Of a DNA stretch of 54,530 nucleotides, positions 1 through 10,373 are shown piece after piece. The notes below the pieces were generated by a model. It saw only the letters and a list, made by a program, of their open reading frames with translations. It was not told where the DNA came from and did not search any database. The stretch spans positions 1 through 54,530 of the forward strand of contig JAAFIM010000018.1 of assembly GCA_013297745.1 (NCBI GenBank). Reading direction: 5' to 3'. The position numbers were made by a program, and so were the translations under genes. Positions within the stretch are counted from its first letter, which is position 1, and every line of letters starts with the position of its first letter. The DNA is from Chitinophagales bacterium. GTDB taxonomy: Bacteria > Bacteroidota > Bacteroidia > Chitinophagales > Saprospiraceae.

Positions 1-197
1 GTAACTACACTAATCCGTTGAGTTTCTACACTGTTTGAAGTGAGACGGAGCGCAGCGGAGCGAACAAGTTTGTAGAAACAAGGCGTTTTTGGTACTTTTT
101 GCGCCTGCAAAAAGTACGAAGAAAAAGAAATTTTTAGGCGTAAGCCGTTAAGAAAATTTCTAAAACCCAAGTTTTTACTAAAGTGTAAAAATTACTT
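1..197. repeat. Dispersed repeat family A, copy 1 (runs off the left edge)
   Basis: This stretch is repeated in inverted orientation at 25127-25324 with only a scattering of mismatches. It holds the module GGCGTTTTTGGTACTTTTTG, an inverted pair GTACTTTTTG/CAAAAAGTAC near 91-118, and the block AGGCGTAAGCCGTTAAG near 137-153. The same inverted-pair and CTTACGCC modules occur in family B, so the two families are probably related. Copy 2 extends further on the side that is cut off here, so this copy starts before the window. No convincing gene lies in 1-396; the rest (198-396) is AT-rich with no feature I can name. Confidence 0.8.
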
Positions 198-396
198 CTA
201 TTTTGTTCAGTTACTTACTTTCAACATTTCGCTTTTTTTTTCCTCTATATTTATATTTTTAGGCAAAGGTTTAAATTCGTTATAATTATTGCGTTGCAAG
301 CAAGCATATAAAGTGAGGAGAGACAAAATAACAAGCTTATTCGCCATCTAATATAAAAATTTCGTGAACACTTGATTGAAAACGTGCTAAATTCCA

Positions 397-1314
397 CTAT
401 TTCAACAAATCTTTATAACTATCTGCTTTTGCGCCATCCAATTTTACCAACAAATCGTAAGCCTTGCGCTTGGTGGCTACATCGGCAACCAAAAACAATT
501 GCGCCAGTTCATCTCTTTTCATAATCGTAAAAATTTGTATAATCATAGAAGCTGGATATTGGTCATTGACTTTTTGTATAGCCTCCAACGATTTGAGCAC
601 ATTGGCCAATCCTTGAGAACGAGTTTCGGTTTTGGTTAATAAATCCAAGCCCAACAAATAGTATTGATAAAAAGCCCTGCGCATAGGTTGCACCCGCACA
701 TTGAGCAAGTTTTCTATCAACCAATAGCGCGAACGATTGACTACAGAGGTAGCGTCAGCCATTTTCCAGCCTGCGCCTGCCCCTGAAGGTACGTTGTTGA
801 GTATGGTCAAAGCTTTTTGTAGATATTCTTCCCCCCCCAATTCAGAAAAAGAATCATAATGTAAACCCAAAACTACATAAGCATAAAAGCCAACTACAGA
901 GGTTAGATTGGAAGCAAAAGCATTTTCGGTGAAATCCAACACTTCAAACTCGCCATAAGAAAAAGTAAAATCTTTATCCAGATGCTGGAAAATTATCGTA
1001 TTGTAACCGCTATTATAAACAGGTCGGGTGGCTTGTATGGTAATTTGACCAGAAAAAGAAGTTGCTGAATTTTCTTTTTCTATAGTCAAAACTATGCTCA
1101 AATCAATTTTTTCGTCTTGAGTATATTCGTCATTAGACCATTTTCTATTATTGATAAATTCAGTCATAGCATTTTTCAAACTTTTAAAAATTTTGGGGTC
1201 TGCTACCTGTAGTTTGGGGGTGTTGATGGTTACGGTGGCTATGATTTCTTGTGATTTTACTCGCTCAGTAGCCCACAAAAGAATAATCAATAATAAATAT
1301 CGGTAAATTGTCAT
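397..1314 (-). CDS. porD: Type IX secretion system protein PorD (DUF4835 family)
   Basis: The 305-residue product starts with a signal peptide (hydrophobic core about residues 5-16, cleavage plausible after VKSQ). The rest has the family hallmarks: QEIIATVTINTP after the signal, EFINNRKW around 52-59, a SGYNTIIFQHLDKDF stretch, SNLTSVVGFYAYVVLGLHYD in the middle, and NRSRYWLIENLLN. Family members are secreted or outer-membrane-associated proteins needed for type IX secretion and gliding in other Bacteroidota; the biochemical role is unresolved. Length is typical. The start ATG is preceded by only 28 nt before a family B repeat begins, so the repeat probably supplies or displaces the promoter. 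In relatives porD commonly sits next to coaBC and recN; here recN is about 45 kb away. Confidence 0.85.
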   Translation of the reverse strand: MTIYRYLLLIILLWATERVKSQEIIATVTINTPKLQVADPKIFKSLKNAMTEFINNRKWSNDEYTQDEKIDLSIVLTIEKENSATSFSGQITIQATRPVYNSGYNTIIFQHLDKDFTFSYGEFEVLDFTENAFASNLTSVVGFYAYVVLGLHYDSFSELGGEEYLQKALTILNNVPSGAGAGWKMADATSVVNRSRYWLIENLLNVRVQPMRRAFYQYYLLGLDLLTKTETRSQGLANVLKSLEAIQKVNDQYPASMIIQIFTIMKRDELAQLFLVADVATKRKAYDLLVKLDGAKADSYKDLLK

Positions 1315-1342
1315 ATTTTTAAATAATTTGGTTTTTTTTAAT

Positions 1343-1767
1343 AACTGGAGTTACGCTTGAGGTTTAATTTTAGTACAAAATAGCTATAATGTTAAATTGG
1401 GTAGAAATTTTTTAACGGCTTACGCCTAAAAAATTTATCTTTGGTACTTTTTTGATGGCAAAAAAGTACCAAAAAAGCCAACGCCAACCCCGAAGGGCTC
1501 CCGTCAGGAAAAAGGCGTTTCCTTCGGGAGGGCTTCGCCGTGTTGCTTATTTTGCTTCATTTCATTGCGCAAAAAGCGCAAAACCGTCGCTACAAGCTGA
1601 CGTTTTTTTCAGGGAGGGCTTCGCCGTTCTACGAAAAAAAGCTACTGCCCTCGCTTTGCTCGGTTGGTCGTCTTTTCGCGACATACGCTGGTTTTGGCGT
1701 CTCACGGCGAAAATTAGTATTTTTACTTAACTTTTTTAAACTTATTGACTGGAGCGTAACTCCAGTT
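1343..1767. repeat. MITE-like repeat family B, copy 1 (about 425 bp)
   Basis: The element is bounded by a perfect 15-bp terminal inverted repeat, AACTGGAGTTACGCT at 1343-1357 and its reverse complement at 1753-1767, with TAATA on both outer sides. Inside are AACGGCTTACGCC, the hairpin GGTACTTTTTTGATGG paired with CAAAAAAGTACC (about 1443-1470), and GCGCAAAACCGTCGCTACAA. Copies lie at 38450-38855 and, more diverged, 46176-46567, all in the same orientation. There is no transposase gene, so it would have to be non-autonomous. Short open frames within it are by-products of the repeat. Confidence 0.85.
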
Positions 1768-1870
1768 AATAAAATTATACGCTTTGTTTGCTCAAAACGG
1801 GGCAAATATAGCCTTTTGCTTGCAAATTGGACTATAAAACGAGATAAAAATGTTTTTTGTAGGGTAAAAA

Positions 1871-1901
1871 TTGTTTTTTTTGTTAAAAAATGCTACCTTT
1901 G
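1871..1901 (+). promoter_or_regulatory. Bacteroidota-type promoter for der
   Basis: TTG at 1871-1873 is followed after 20 nt by TACCTTTG at 1894-1901, a full match to the Bacteroidota -33/-7 consensus TTG / TAnnTTTG. It lies about 50 nt upstream of the der start codon and downstream of repeat B copy 1. Confidence 0.7.
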
Positions 1902-1951
1902 CGCCCGATTGGGCAAAAAAGCTTTATCAGCGTTAAAATTTTTAGTATAAA

Positions 1952-3259
1952 ATGAGTCATATAGTAGCCATTATAGGCAGACCCAATGTGGGTAAATCTA
2001 CTTTTTATAATCGTATGGTGGGCGGGCGGCCTGCTATAGTTGATGATTTTAGCGGGGTTACCCGCGACCGCCAATATGGGGTAGCAGATTGGAACGGGCG
2101 GCGTTTTACTGTGGTAGATACAGGCGGTTTTATTGGCGATTCTGAGGATGTATTTGCTGCGGCTATTCGTAGTCAGGTAAAAGTAGCCATAGAAGAAGCG
2201 CAAGTTGTTTTATTTATGGTGGATGCAATGACGGGTATTACCGATTTGGATACTCAAGTTGCCGAATTGTTGCGCCGCAACAAAAAAAATAATGTGTTGT
2301 TGGTGGTTAATAAGGTAGATAATAAAGATTTATATTCAGATGCGCAAGAATTTTGGGCTTTGGGTATAGATAATATGTTTTGTGTGGCTTCTGCTTCTGG
2401 TAGCGGCACAGGCGATTTGTTGGACGAAGTGGTCAATCGCTTGCCCGAAGAAGCGCCCGAAGAGAGCGATTTGCCCAAAATTACTATAGTTGGTCGCCCC
2501 AATGCGGGTAAATCGTCTTTGGTAAATGCACTTTTGGGCGAAGACCGCACTATTGTTACCGATATAGCTGGCACCACCCGCGATAGTATTCACACCCATT
2601 ACAACAAATTTGGGATGGAATTTATGCTGGTCGATACGGCTGGTTTGCGCAAAAAAAAGAACGTAAAAGAAGATTTGGAGTTTTATTCTGTGTTGCGCAC
2701 GATTAAAGCTATAGAAGAATCCGATGTTTGCGTGTTGATGTTGGATGCTACTCAAGGTTTGGAAGCCCAAGATATTAACATTTTCCGCTTGATTGTCAAA
2801 AACAAAAAAGGGGTGGTGTTCTTGGTCAATAAATGGGACTTGATTGAGAATAAAGAAGCCAATACCGCCAAGGATATGGAGGATAAAATCAAAGAACGCC
2901 TCGCACCTTTCAACGATGTGCCGATTGTTTTCACCTCTGTCAATGAAAAACAGCGTATTTTCAAAGCTATAGAAATGGCTATGGAAGTGTATAAAAATAG
3001 AACCATCCACATCACCACCTCCAAACTCAACGATTTTATCGGCGAAGTTACAGCCCACTATCCGCCTCCAGCTTATCGGGGTAAGTTATTGAAAATCAAA
3101 TATGTAACCCAATTGCCCACGCCTTACCCGTCTTTTGTGTTTTTCTGCAATCACCCCGACCACGTGGCCGAATCGTACAAAAACTACTTAGAAAATCAAT
3201 TCCGCGAGCGTTTCAACCTTTGCGGTACGCCTATGGTTATGTATTTCCGCGAAAAATAA
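1952..3259 (+). CDS. der: Ribosome biogenesis GTPase Der (EngA)
   Basis: Der is an essential GTPase with two tandem G domains that acts in assembly of the large ribosomal subunit. Both domains are intact. The first has GRPNVGKS at residues 9-16, DTGGF as G3 and NKVD as G4. The second has GRPNAGKS at 181-188, DTAGL and NKWD. The C-terminal KH-like domain follows, ending in the usual NLCGTPMVMYFREK type tail. The 435-residue length matches the family. The gene is transcribed alone from the promoter at 1871-1901 and is followed by a strong bidirectional terminator at 3277-3317. Confidence 0.97.
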   Translation: MSHIVAIIGRPNVGKSTFYNRMVGGRPAIVDDFSGVTRDRQYGVADWNGRRFTVVDTGGFIGDSEDVFAAAIRSQVKVAIEEAQVVLFMVDAMTGITDLDTQVAELLRRNKKNNVLLVVNKVDNKDLYSDAQEFWALGIDNMFCVASASGSGTGDLLDEVVNRLPEEAPEESDLPKITIVGRPNAGKSSLVNALLGEDRTIVTDIAGTTRDSIHTHYNKFGMEFMLVDTAGLRKKKNVKEDLEFYSVLRTIKAIEESDVCVLMLDATQGLEAQDINIFRLIVKNKKGVVFLVNKWDLIENKEANTAKDMEDKIKERLAPFNDVPIVFTSVNEKQRIFKAIEMAMEVYKNRTIHITTSKLNDFIGEVTAHYPPPAYRGKLLKIKYVTQLPTPYPSFVFFCNHPDHVAESYKNYLENQFRERFNLCGTPMVMYFREK

Positions 3260-3276
3260 GCTAATAGTTTAGCGAT

Positions 3277-3317
3277 AAAAAATCCCCACTTTGCCAAAAC
3301 GAAGTGGGGATTTTTTT
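3277..3317. terminator. Bidirectional rho-independent terminator
   Basis: The hairpin AAATCCCCACTT/AAGTGGGGATTT has an A-run on the left and a T-run on the right. It can therefore stop transcription of der on the plus strand and of the convergent minus-strand gene ending at 3335. Confidence 0.85.
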
Positions 3318-3334
3318 ATTGTTTTTATACAGTT

Positions 3335-5959
3335 TTAGTCCCAACAATTTTGTTCTACTATAGCCATATTGATATGCAGGCTGCTGTTTTTAAACAAATC
3401 AGTTTTCATCAGCCCTTCACTTTGGGCTAATAATTTTCTAAATGTCCAACTATTAGCACCGCTTAGTATTAATATATGTGTAGATTGTTGCACTTCAAGT
3501 CTAAATCCTAAGTTTTGGGCTGCTTTGATTCGCTTTTCCCATTGCTCGGCATTGGCTTTATAATCTATGATAAAAATTTGATTGTTGTTGGGCTCTCTAA
3601 TTTCTAAATTACTGATTTCTAAATTTTGTAAATTGTATGAAGCCAAATTTATCCGCATACCTGCTTGATAAACGCCTAAAGCTGTATCTCTAAAAACTGC
3701 CAATTCTTTGCAATCTCCAAGTTCAAAATTGCTATTGTCTGCTTTTTTTAATCGGACAATATACTGTAAGCTAGCGCATTGGATTCTGTTTCTTATCCAC
3801 TCATTATCATTCTTTTTGGGTGCAAAATCGCTGGTATCTATAGTTAAGTTTAGCTTTTTAATTTGGGCTAATAAAGCAGGGCGCAAAGGGCGTTGTTGAG
3901 CGGATATGACCAACAGGATTTCATTATCTATAAATTTATTTACCGCTTGCATTTTTCCCATATTGTAACTCACCGCTTGCTCTTTTTCATATAATAATAG
4001 GGTTCTGATTGGGCTGTAGTTGGGCGTAAGTTTGTATTCGCTAAAATTATAATCTGGCGTAGTCAGCAATACAGACCAATTGAGCAACGAAATATCAGTA
4101 TTTAAAAGGCTGGCTGTTCTATAATCTGGGTGGCTAATTTCCATATCGGCTGGCTGGTAAATTTTGAAGTTAAAATAACCATTACCGCTTGTTTTTTGAC
4201 CTGAATTTTGATTTTTTCGGATATTTATATAATAAGCAGGCTGCATTTTTCGGCTGTTTTCATCCCATAATAGCGTATCTTTCCAAATGTTTTGCCCAAT
4301 TTTCACTGTAGCATTTGCTATCCGTTTGCCATTATTGGATAATAATTGTAAAAAAATAAACTCGTCTTTGGCTCTGTACTCATCGTCTCGGATTTCTAAA
4401 CGCACAATTTTATCCTGTTTGTCGCCTGTGACTGCGTACAAATGCCCTGCTGTATCTATATAAGCTGCAGCCAATAAATTATTGCTGACGCTGGGATAAG
4501 TTTGGCTAAGAATATACTGAATTTGGTTGCTGGGAAATATCTTTTTGAGGCTGTCATAACTTTGTATGCGGGATTGTAGGTAAAAACATTCAGCAAATTC
4601 ATTTTCTAAGCAATAAGCTGTGCTTTGATTGGCTATAGGATAATAGGCGGTTTTGTTTTGTTTTTGTTGTATGATAAAATGGCTGCAAGCATAAGTCCAA
4701 TTGTTTGTTTTTGCTTGATAACAAATGCTTTTAAAGTCGCTCAAGCCTGCCAAAATCACCTTGCTGCCTGCTTCCGTATGTTGTATAATTTCTACTTCTG
4801 GTGTTTTTATCCCATTTTTTTCCCTTTGTATAACCGCGCGAATATCGTTTTTATTAGCCCATTCAAAATCTAAAATTTCGTATTTTTCGTCTATTGGCTT
4901 GGGTAAATCTAAGTTGATAAGTTCAAAATTCCATTTTCCTGCCTTTAATTTGCCGTATAAAAAATTATCTGTTAGTGAGATTAAAATTTCATTTTTATTG
5001 ATGATTTTTAGCCGACTTGTGGGGCTTTGGGCTAAGGTTTGGGTATAAATTGTTTTCCATTCGCGCCAGTCTTTAGACGATTGTATTAAAAAAAAATTGC
5101 CTTTATAATCCCAAATTCTACCTATAAGTTCTTCATTTTCAACCGCTACTGCATCAATAGGGACTAAATAATTTAAAAAATTGCTATTCATTTTGCTAAA
5201 ATCAGCAACTGCCAATTGACTTTCTTTGGCTAAATCAAAACTTTGTTTTTTATTGAGTAAATCCCGCCAAAATTGGGTTTTATCTTCCATTTGTCCAAAA
5301 CTATAGTTGAAATAGCGCTCAGAGAAAAAACCATAGCTTAAATTTTCGCCTTGACGCAGCACAAATGGGGTATTTTCGTCAAGCGGATAATGGCGAAAAT
5401 AACATTTGCTGGCTATATTTTGAAATTGACTATTTTGAGTGCTATAAAAATGAAGCAAGGCTACAAAATCCTGACCAAAAGATTGTTTGTGTTGCAAAAA
5501 ATGATTGGTTTCGCGCTGAAAATTTTGTCCTGTACGGTTGCTGATGCGGGCAAATTGGGCAGTTTCTTCATTGAGTATAAATTCACCACTTTCAAATTTA
5601 AGTGAGGGGATTTGAGCTAGGAATTTTTGCCCATTATAAGTTAGCGCGCGTATTTTATTTAGCCAAGATACAAAACCATAAATTTTCATCTCTTTATCGC
5701 CTTGTTTGATAACAAAACGTTGATGTTGGGCTGGGCTGTAGTCATTATCGCAAGGTATAAATTTAGCTTGCATATCTATCCAGCTAAACTCTTCATAACG
5801 AACTTCTACTGCTGTATTTTGGCTTATTTCTATATCTAAAATTGGGCAGCGGGAAGGCGTGAGCCGCAAAGTATTTGCATTTTCCCATTTATAAAAATAA
5901 TTTTGGGCAGTAGCTATAGCAGCCAAACCCCAAAAACATAGAAAAGTAAAAAATCTCAT
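3335..5959 (-). CDS. Large secreted protein of unknown function
   Basis: I do not recognise the family. The start chosen is the ATG at 5957-5959, because it begins a clean signal peptide (MRFFTFLCFWGLAAIATAQ, cleavage after TAQ); a longer frame starting at 6028 would put 23 unrelated residues ahead of it. The mature protein is about 855 residues with no transmembrane segment. It alternates beta-rich stretches with aromatic- and Asn/Gln-rich segments. I see no type IX sorting domain at the C-terminus, which ends VEQNCWD. The middle reads like beta-propeller or sandwich folds (FFLIQSSKDWREW, LYAVTGDKQDKI), but this is only an impression. It is a single gene with its own terminator, convergent with der and divergent from the peptide transporter. 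Confidence 0.75.
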   Translation of the reverse strand: MRFFTFLCFWGLAAIATAQNYFYKWENANTLRLTPSRCPILDIEISQNTAVEVRYEEFSWIDMQAKFIPCDNDYSPAQHQRFVIKQGDKEMKIYGFVSWLNKIRALTYNGQKFLAQIPSLKFESGEFILNEETAQFARISNRTGQNFQRETNHFLQHKQSFGQDFVALLHFYSTQNSQFQNIASKCYFRHYPLDENTPFVLRQGENLSYGFFSERYFNYSFGQMEDKTQFWRDLLNKKQSFDLAKESQLAVADFSKMNSNFLNYLVPIDAVAVENEELIGRIWDYKGNFFLIQSSKDWREWKTIYTQTLAQSPTSRLKIINKNEILISLTDNFLYGKLKAGKWNFELINLDLPKPIDEKYEILDFEWANKNDIRAVIQREKNGIKTPEVEIIQHTEAGSKVILAGLSDFKSICYQAKTNNWTYACSHFIIQQKQNKTAYYPIANQSTAYCLENEFAECFYLQSRIQSYDSLKKIFPSNQIQYILSQTYPSVSNNLLAAAYIDTAGHLYAVTGDKQDKIVRLEIRDDEYRAKDEFIFLQLLSNNGKRIANATVKIGQNIWKDTLLWDENSRKMQPAYYINIRKNQNSGQKTSGNGYFNFKIYQPADMEISHPDYRTASLLNTDISLLNWSVLLTTPDYNFSEYKLTPNYSPIRTLLLYEKEQAVSYNMGKMQAVNKFIDNEILLVISAQQRPLRPALLAQIKKLNLTIDTSDFAPKKNDNEWIRNRIQCASLQYIVRLKKADNSNFELGDCKELAVFRDTALGVYQAGMRINLASYNLQNLEISNLEIREPNNNQIFIIDYKANAEQWEKRIKAAQNLGFRLEVQQSTHILILSGANSWTFRKLLAQSEGLMKTDLFKNSSLHINMAIVEQNCWD

Positions 5960-6165
5960 TTTGTACAAAATTGATAAGTTAGAAAAAAATAAAACATTAG
6001 ACTTTTTTAGATGCAAAAAATTATTCAAAAGACCAAATTTTATAAAAAAAAGCTATTTTTTAGCCCATTTTATAAAAAAAAAGTAAATAATTAATTTAAA
6101 GGCTTTACCTTGCGCGGCTTATTAAACATTTTATCCTTTTTATTATCTAAATAATTCCTTTTTTT

Positions 6166-7740
6166 ATGACAATAGACAAATCTAAAATTTTGGACGACGA
6201 CCAGTTCAAAAACCCCAAAAATGACGACAATGACGAGATTGATATAAGTCAAATCCCCAGTTCGCAGCCGCCGCAGTTGTATATGCTGTTTTTTGCGGAG
6301 ATGTGGGAGCGGTTCAGTTTTTATGGAATGAAAGCTTTATTGGTTTTGTATATAGCCAAATCTTTATTGGCTGCACAGATGGGGCCAGAAGATGCCAAAG
6401 CTGCCGCTATAGGTATAGCTTCGGCTTATGCAAGTTTGGTATATTTAACCCCATTTTTTGGGGGATTGATAGCGGAAAGATTTTTAGGTTATCAAAAATC
6501 GGTGATGTTTGGCTCTGTGTTGATGTGTTTGGGGCATTTTGTAATGGCTTTTGAAGCACCAATTTTATTTTATGCGGCTTTGTCTTTGCTGATAGTGGGC
6601 AACGGTTTTTTCAAACCGAATATATCCAGTATGGTGGGGGGCTTATATTATAAAAATGACCCAAGGCGAGATGGCGGTTTTACCATTTTTTATATGGGCA
6701 TTAATATAGGCGCATTTTTGTCTACCATAATTTGTGGTTATGTGGGTGAAGTTTATGGTTGGCATTATGGCTTTAGTTTAGCTGGTTTTGGTATGTTGGC
6801 TGGTTTAATTGTTTTTGCTTTGGGTAGAAAATCGTTAGGTAAAAATGGATTGCCTGCTAACGAAGCCTTGTTGAAAACTAAAGTTATTGGCCCTGTCAAT
6901 TGGGAATGGTTTATTTATATTATGAGTGCTGTAGCTTTGCCTTTAATAGGGGTTATTGTACATCAAAATTGGGTTATGGGCTATTTATTTGTACCTTTTG
7001 CCTCTTTGATTTTATTGTATTTTGTGTATATTGCTATAGATGAACGCCGACACAATAATGCGGTTGATAGTGATAGAATTTGGGTTATTTTGGGCTTGTT
7101 ATTATTCAGTACTATGTTTTGGTTGTTTTTTGAACAAGCGGGAACGTCTTTGACCTTATTTACAGACAACAACATCAATAGAAATCTATTCGGTTGGGAA
7201 GTTCCTACTTCTTTATTCCAATCTATTAATCCTTTATTTATCATCGCTTTAGGACCTATTTTTGCTATTTTGTGGTCGTCTTTGGGCAAGGCGAATAAAG
7301 AACCTTCTGCACCGATGAAATTTGCTTTGGCTATGTTGCAATTGGGGGCTGGTTTCTTAATTTTGGTAGCTGGGCAGGCTGCTGCCGAAAATTCTTTAGT
7401 GCCTGTAATTTTTCTAATTTTAGCTTATCTATTCCATACGACGGGCGAGTTGTGTTTATCTCCTGTAGGTTTGTCTTTAGTTACCAAATTAGCGCCTAAA
7501 AAAATCGTTTCTTTGGTGATGGGGGGCTGGTTTTTGTCTTCTGCTTTAGCGCATTTTTTGGGCGGCATTATTGCCAAATTGACTTTGACAGAAGCGGGCG
7601 CAACCCAACCCACACCAGCAGAAATGTTGGCTAATTCTATGTCTGTGTTCAATATCATCGGTTGGGTTTGTGTGGGAACAGGCATTTTGTTGATTTTATT
7701 AACGCCTTTGTTCAAAAAAGGTATGCACGGCATCAACTAA
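6166..7740 (+). CDS. Proton-coupled peptide transporter, POT/PTR2 family MFS
   Basis: The 524-residue protein of the inner membrane has about 12-14 predicted helices and carries the family signatures. These are EMWERFSFYGM near residue 45-55 (the ExxER-type proton-coupling motif in helix 1), GGLIAERFLGY, the PTR2 signature NGFFKPNISSMVGGLY, and FEQAGTSLTLF and ELCLSPVGLSL in the C-terminal half. POT members import di- and tripeptides with protons. The N-terminal 35 residues are acidic and hydrophilic, ahead of the first helix. A TACCTTGC box near 6106 is a weak promoter candidate. The gene is followed after 21 nt by a TPR gene and then by enolase, probably one transcript. Confidence 0.93.
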   Translation: MTIDKSKILDDDQFKNPKNDDNDEIDISQIPSSQPPQLYMLFFAEMWERFSFYGMKALLVLYIAKSLLAAQMGPEDAKAAAIGIASAYASLVYLTPFFGGLIAERFLGYQKSVMFGSVLMCLGHFVMAFEAPILFYAALSLLIVGNGFFKPNISSMVGGLYYKNDPRRDGGFTIFYMGINIGAFLSTIICGYVGEVYGWHYGFSLAGFGMLAGLIVFALGRKSLGKNGLPANEALLKTKVIGPVNWEWFIYIMSAVALPLIGVIVHQNWVMGYLFVPFASLILLYFVYIAIDERRHNNAVDSDRIWVILGLLLFSTMFWLFFEQAGTSLTLFTDNNINRNLFGWEVPTSLFQSINPLFIIALGPIFAILWSSLGKANKEPSAPMKFALAMLQLGAGFLILVAGQAAAENSLVPVIFLILAYLFHTTGELCLSPVGLSLVTKLAPKKIVSLVMGGWFLSSALAHFLGGIIAKLTLTEAGATQPTPAEMLANSMSVFNIIGWVCVGTGILLILLTPLFKKGMHGIN

Positions 7741-7761
7741 CAGCTTAATTGTAGCGATTTT

Positions 7762-8934
7762 ATGAAAACCACCTTTGAGCATATTTCGGATTTATTCGCT
7801 TCTGAAGATGAAAATAATCAAGAATTAGCTTTTTTATTACTTTCTAATTACGAATGCCCGCGCTGGTTGGCACTACAAATTGGTTTTCAATACCTACACA
7901 GCAACCGCCCTGAATATGCAGAAACGTTTATAAATCAATACTTTGTTGCCGAAGCAGAGCGGGAAAATATGTGGGCGGCTACTCGCTTTTTTTACTTTCC
8001 TGAGTGGAAAACGGTTTGGCATAGTGAGAATATATTCTCTTCTTCTGAAGGTTCTGTACAGCATTGGGCGCAAAATTTTATCCTTTTTTTGCCCGATTAC
8101 GAACAATTATGCGCTTACAGGAGCGAGTTTTTAACCCATTTTGCCCGTTCTGTTTCTATCGCGTATTGGTTTTATCAACTGCCCGAAGCTGAACTTTTAT
8201 TACAAACGGCTATAAAATGGAATTGCCAAGAGCCAGATTTATACTTTTATCTGGGGGAATTATACCTTAAAAATCAGCAATTTGAGCAAGCAGAAACGCA
8301 CTTATTGGCGTATTTGGAGCGAGTTCCCGACCAAGTGAATGATAATTATTATAAATTGGATGAGTATTATCACGACCAATACCGTTATTTCCCCGACACA
8401 TTGCAGGCTTATAACCTGTTGGTTAGTTTATACGCTGATTTTCAGCCGTTTAGAAACGTAGAAAAAGCGTTGGAATATGCCCAAAAAGGTATAGAATTTG
8501 CCCCCAACCATTACCAAAGCCCATATCTTCGCTATGCTGAACTTTTGGGGGAAAATCCCGATTTTCCCCGCGCTGAAATTTTATATTTGTACAAACAATA
8601 TATTAGAAATCAAGAGCTTATATTTTCTACTAACAAAAAAGATACGTATTTTTTTCTACGGCTTTCGCTCTATCGCGCACAGAAAAAAAACAATGCGGTA
8701 ATTTACGATAAAATGCTGCAAATTGCCGTAGAGTTAAACAATTGCAACGAAATTTTACACGCTTGCAAAATGTCCCAAAATTGGGAAAAGCAACTCGTTA
8801 CCGTTATAGAAAAAAAGGGCGATTATTGGCAGGCTGAAGTATTGATAGAAAAAATTCTGAAAAAAAATCCCAGAAATGCTACAGCTTTGTACTGGAAGCC
8901 GATAGTTGAGGATAAAATTTACCGATTAAAATAA
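7762..8934 (+). CDS. TPR-containing protein of unknown role
   Basis: The 390-residue protein has no signal peptide or membrane segment, so it is probably cytoplasmic. Helical TPR-like repeats are visible in the second half: PDLYFYLGELYLKNQQFEQAETHLLAYLERVP (split around residues 158-190), the segment around NVEKALEYAQKGIEFAPNHYQSPYL, and the C-terminal GDYWQAEVLIEKILKKNPRNATALY. The N-terminal 120 residues are helical and aromatic-rich with no recognised motif. It lies 21 nt after the peptide transporter and 30 nt before enolase, suggesting co-transcription, but its partner is not evident. Confidence 0.8.
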   Translation: MKTTFEHISDLFASEDENNQELAFLLLSNYECPRWLALQIGFQYLHSNRPEYAETFINQYFVAEAERENMWAATRFFYFPEWKTVWHSENIFSSSEGSVQHWAQNFILFLPDYEQLCAYRSEFLTHFARSVSIAYWFYQLPEAELLLQTAIKWNCQEPDLYFYLGELYLKNQQFEQAETHLLAYLERVPDQVNDNYYKLDEYYHDQYRYFPDTLQAYNLLVSLYADFQPFRNVEKALEYAQKGIEFAPNHYQSPYLRYAELLGENPDFPRAEILYLYKQYIRNQELIFSTNKKDTYFFLRLSLYRAQKKNNAVIYDKMLQIAVELNNCNEILHACKMSQNWEKQLVTVIEKKGDYWQAEVLIEKILKKNPRNATALYWKPIVEDKIYRLK

Positions 8935-8949
8935 CTTTTTAAAATATAA

Positions 8950-10254
<1,305 letters not shown>

Positions 10255-10273
10255 AAAAATTGCTTCGTATCCA

Positions 10274-10311
10274 AATAATCCAGTCAAATCAACGGCTGGA
10301 TTATTTTTTTT
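10274..10311 (+). terminator. Rho-independent terminator after enolase
   Basis: The stem AATAATCCAG/CTGGATTATT with a 12-nt loop is followed by eight T residues, 20 nt past the enolase stop codon. Confidence 0.85.
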
Positions 10312-10373
10312 GTATCTTTTTGGAAAAATGGGCTTATTAAGGGGCGATTTTTATAAAAAAAAAGAAAAATAGA

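Noticed and set aside
1452-1950. Overlapping open frames within and after repeat B copy 1, and similar ones in copies 2 and 3
   Set aside because: They follow the repeat sequence, change frame between copies, show low-complexity basic products and have no conserved start; they are by-products of a non-coding repeat.
2336-3058. Long minus-strand frame opposite der
   Set aside because: Der is complete with all motifs on the plus strand; the antisense product has no signal, motif or promoter.
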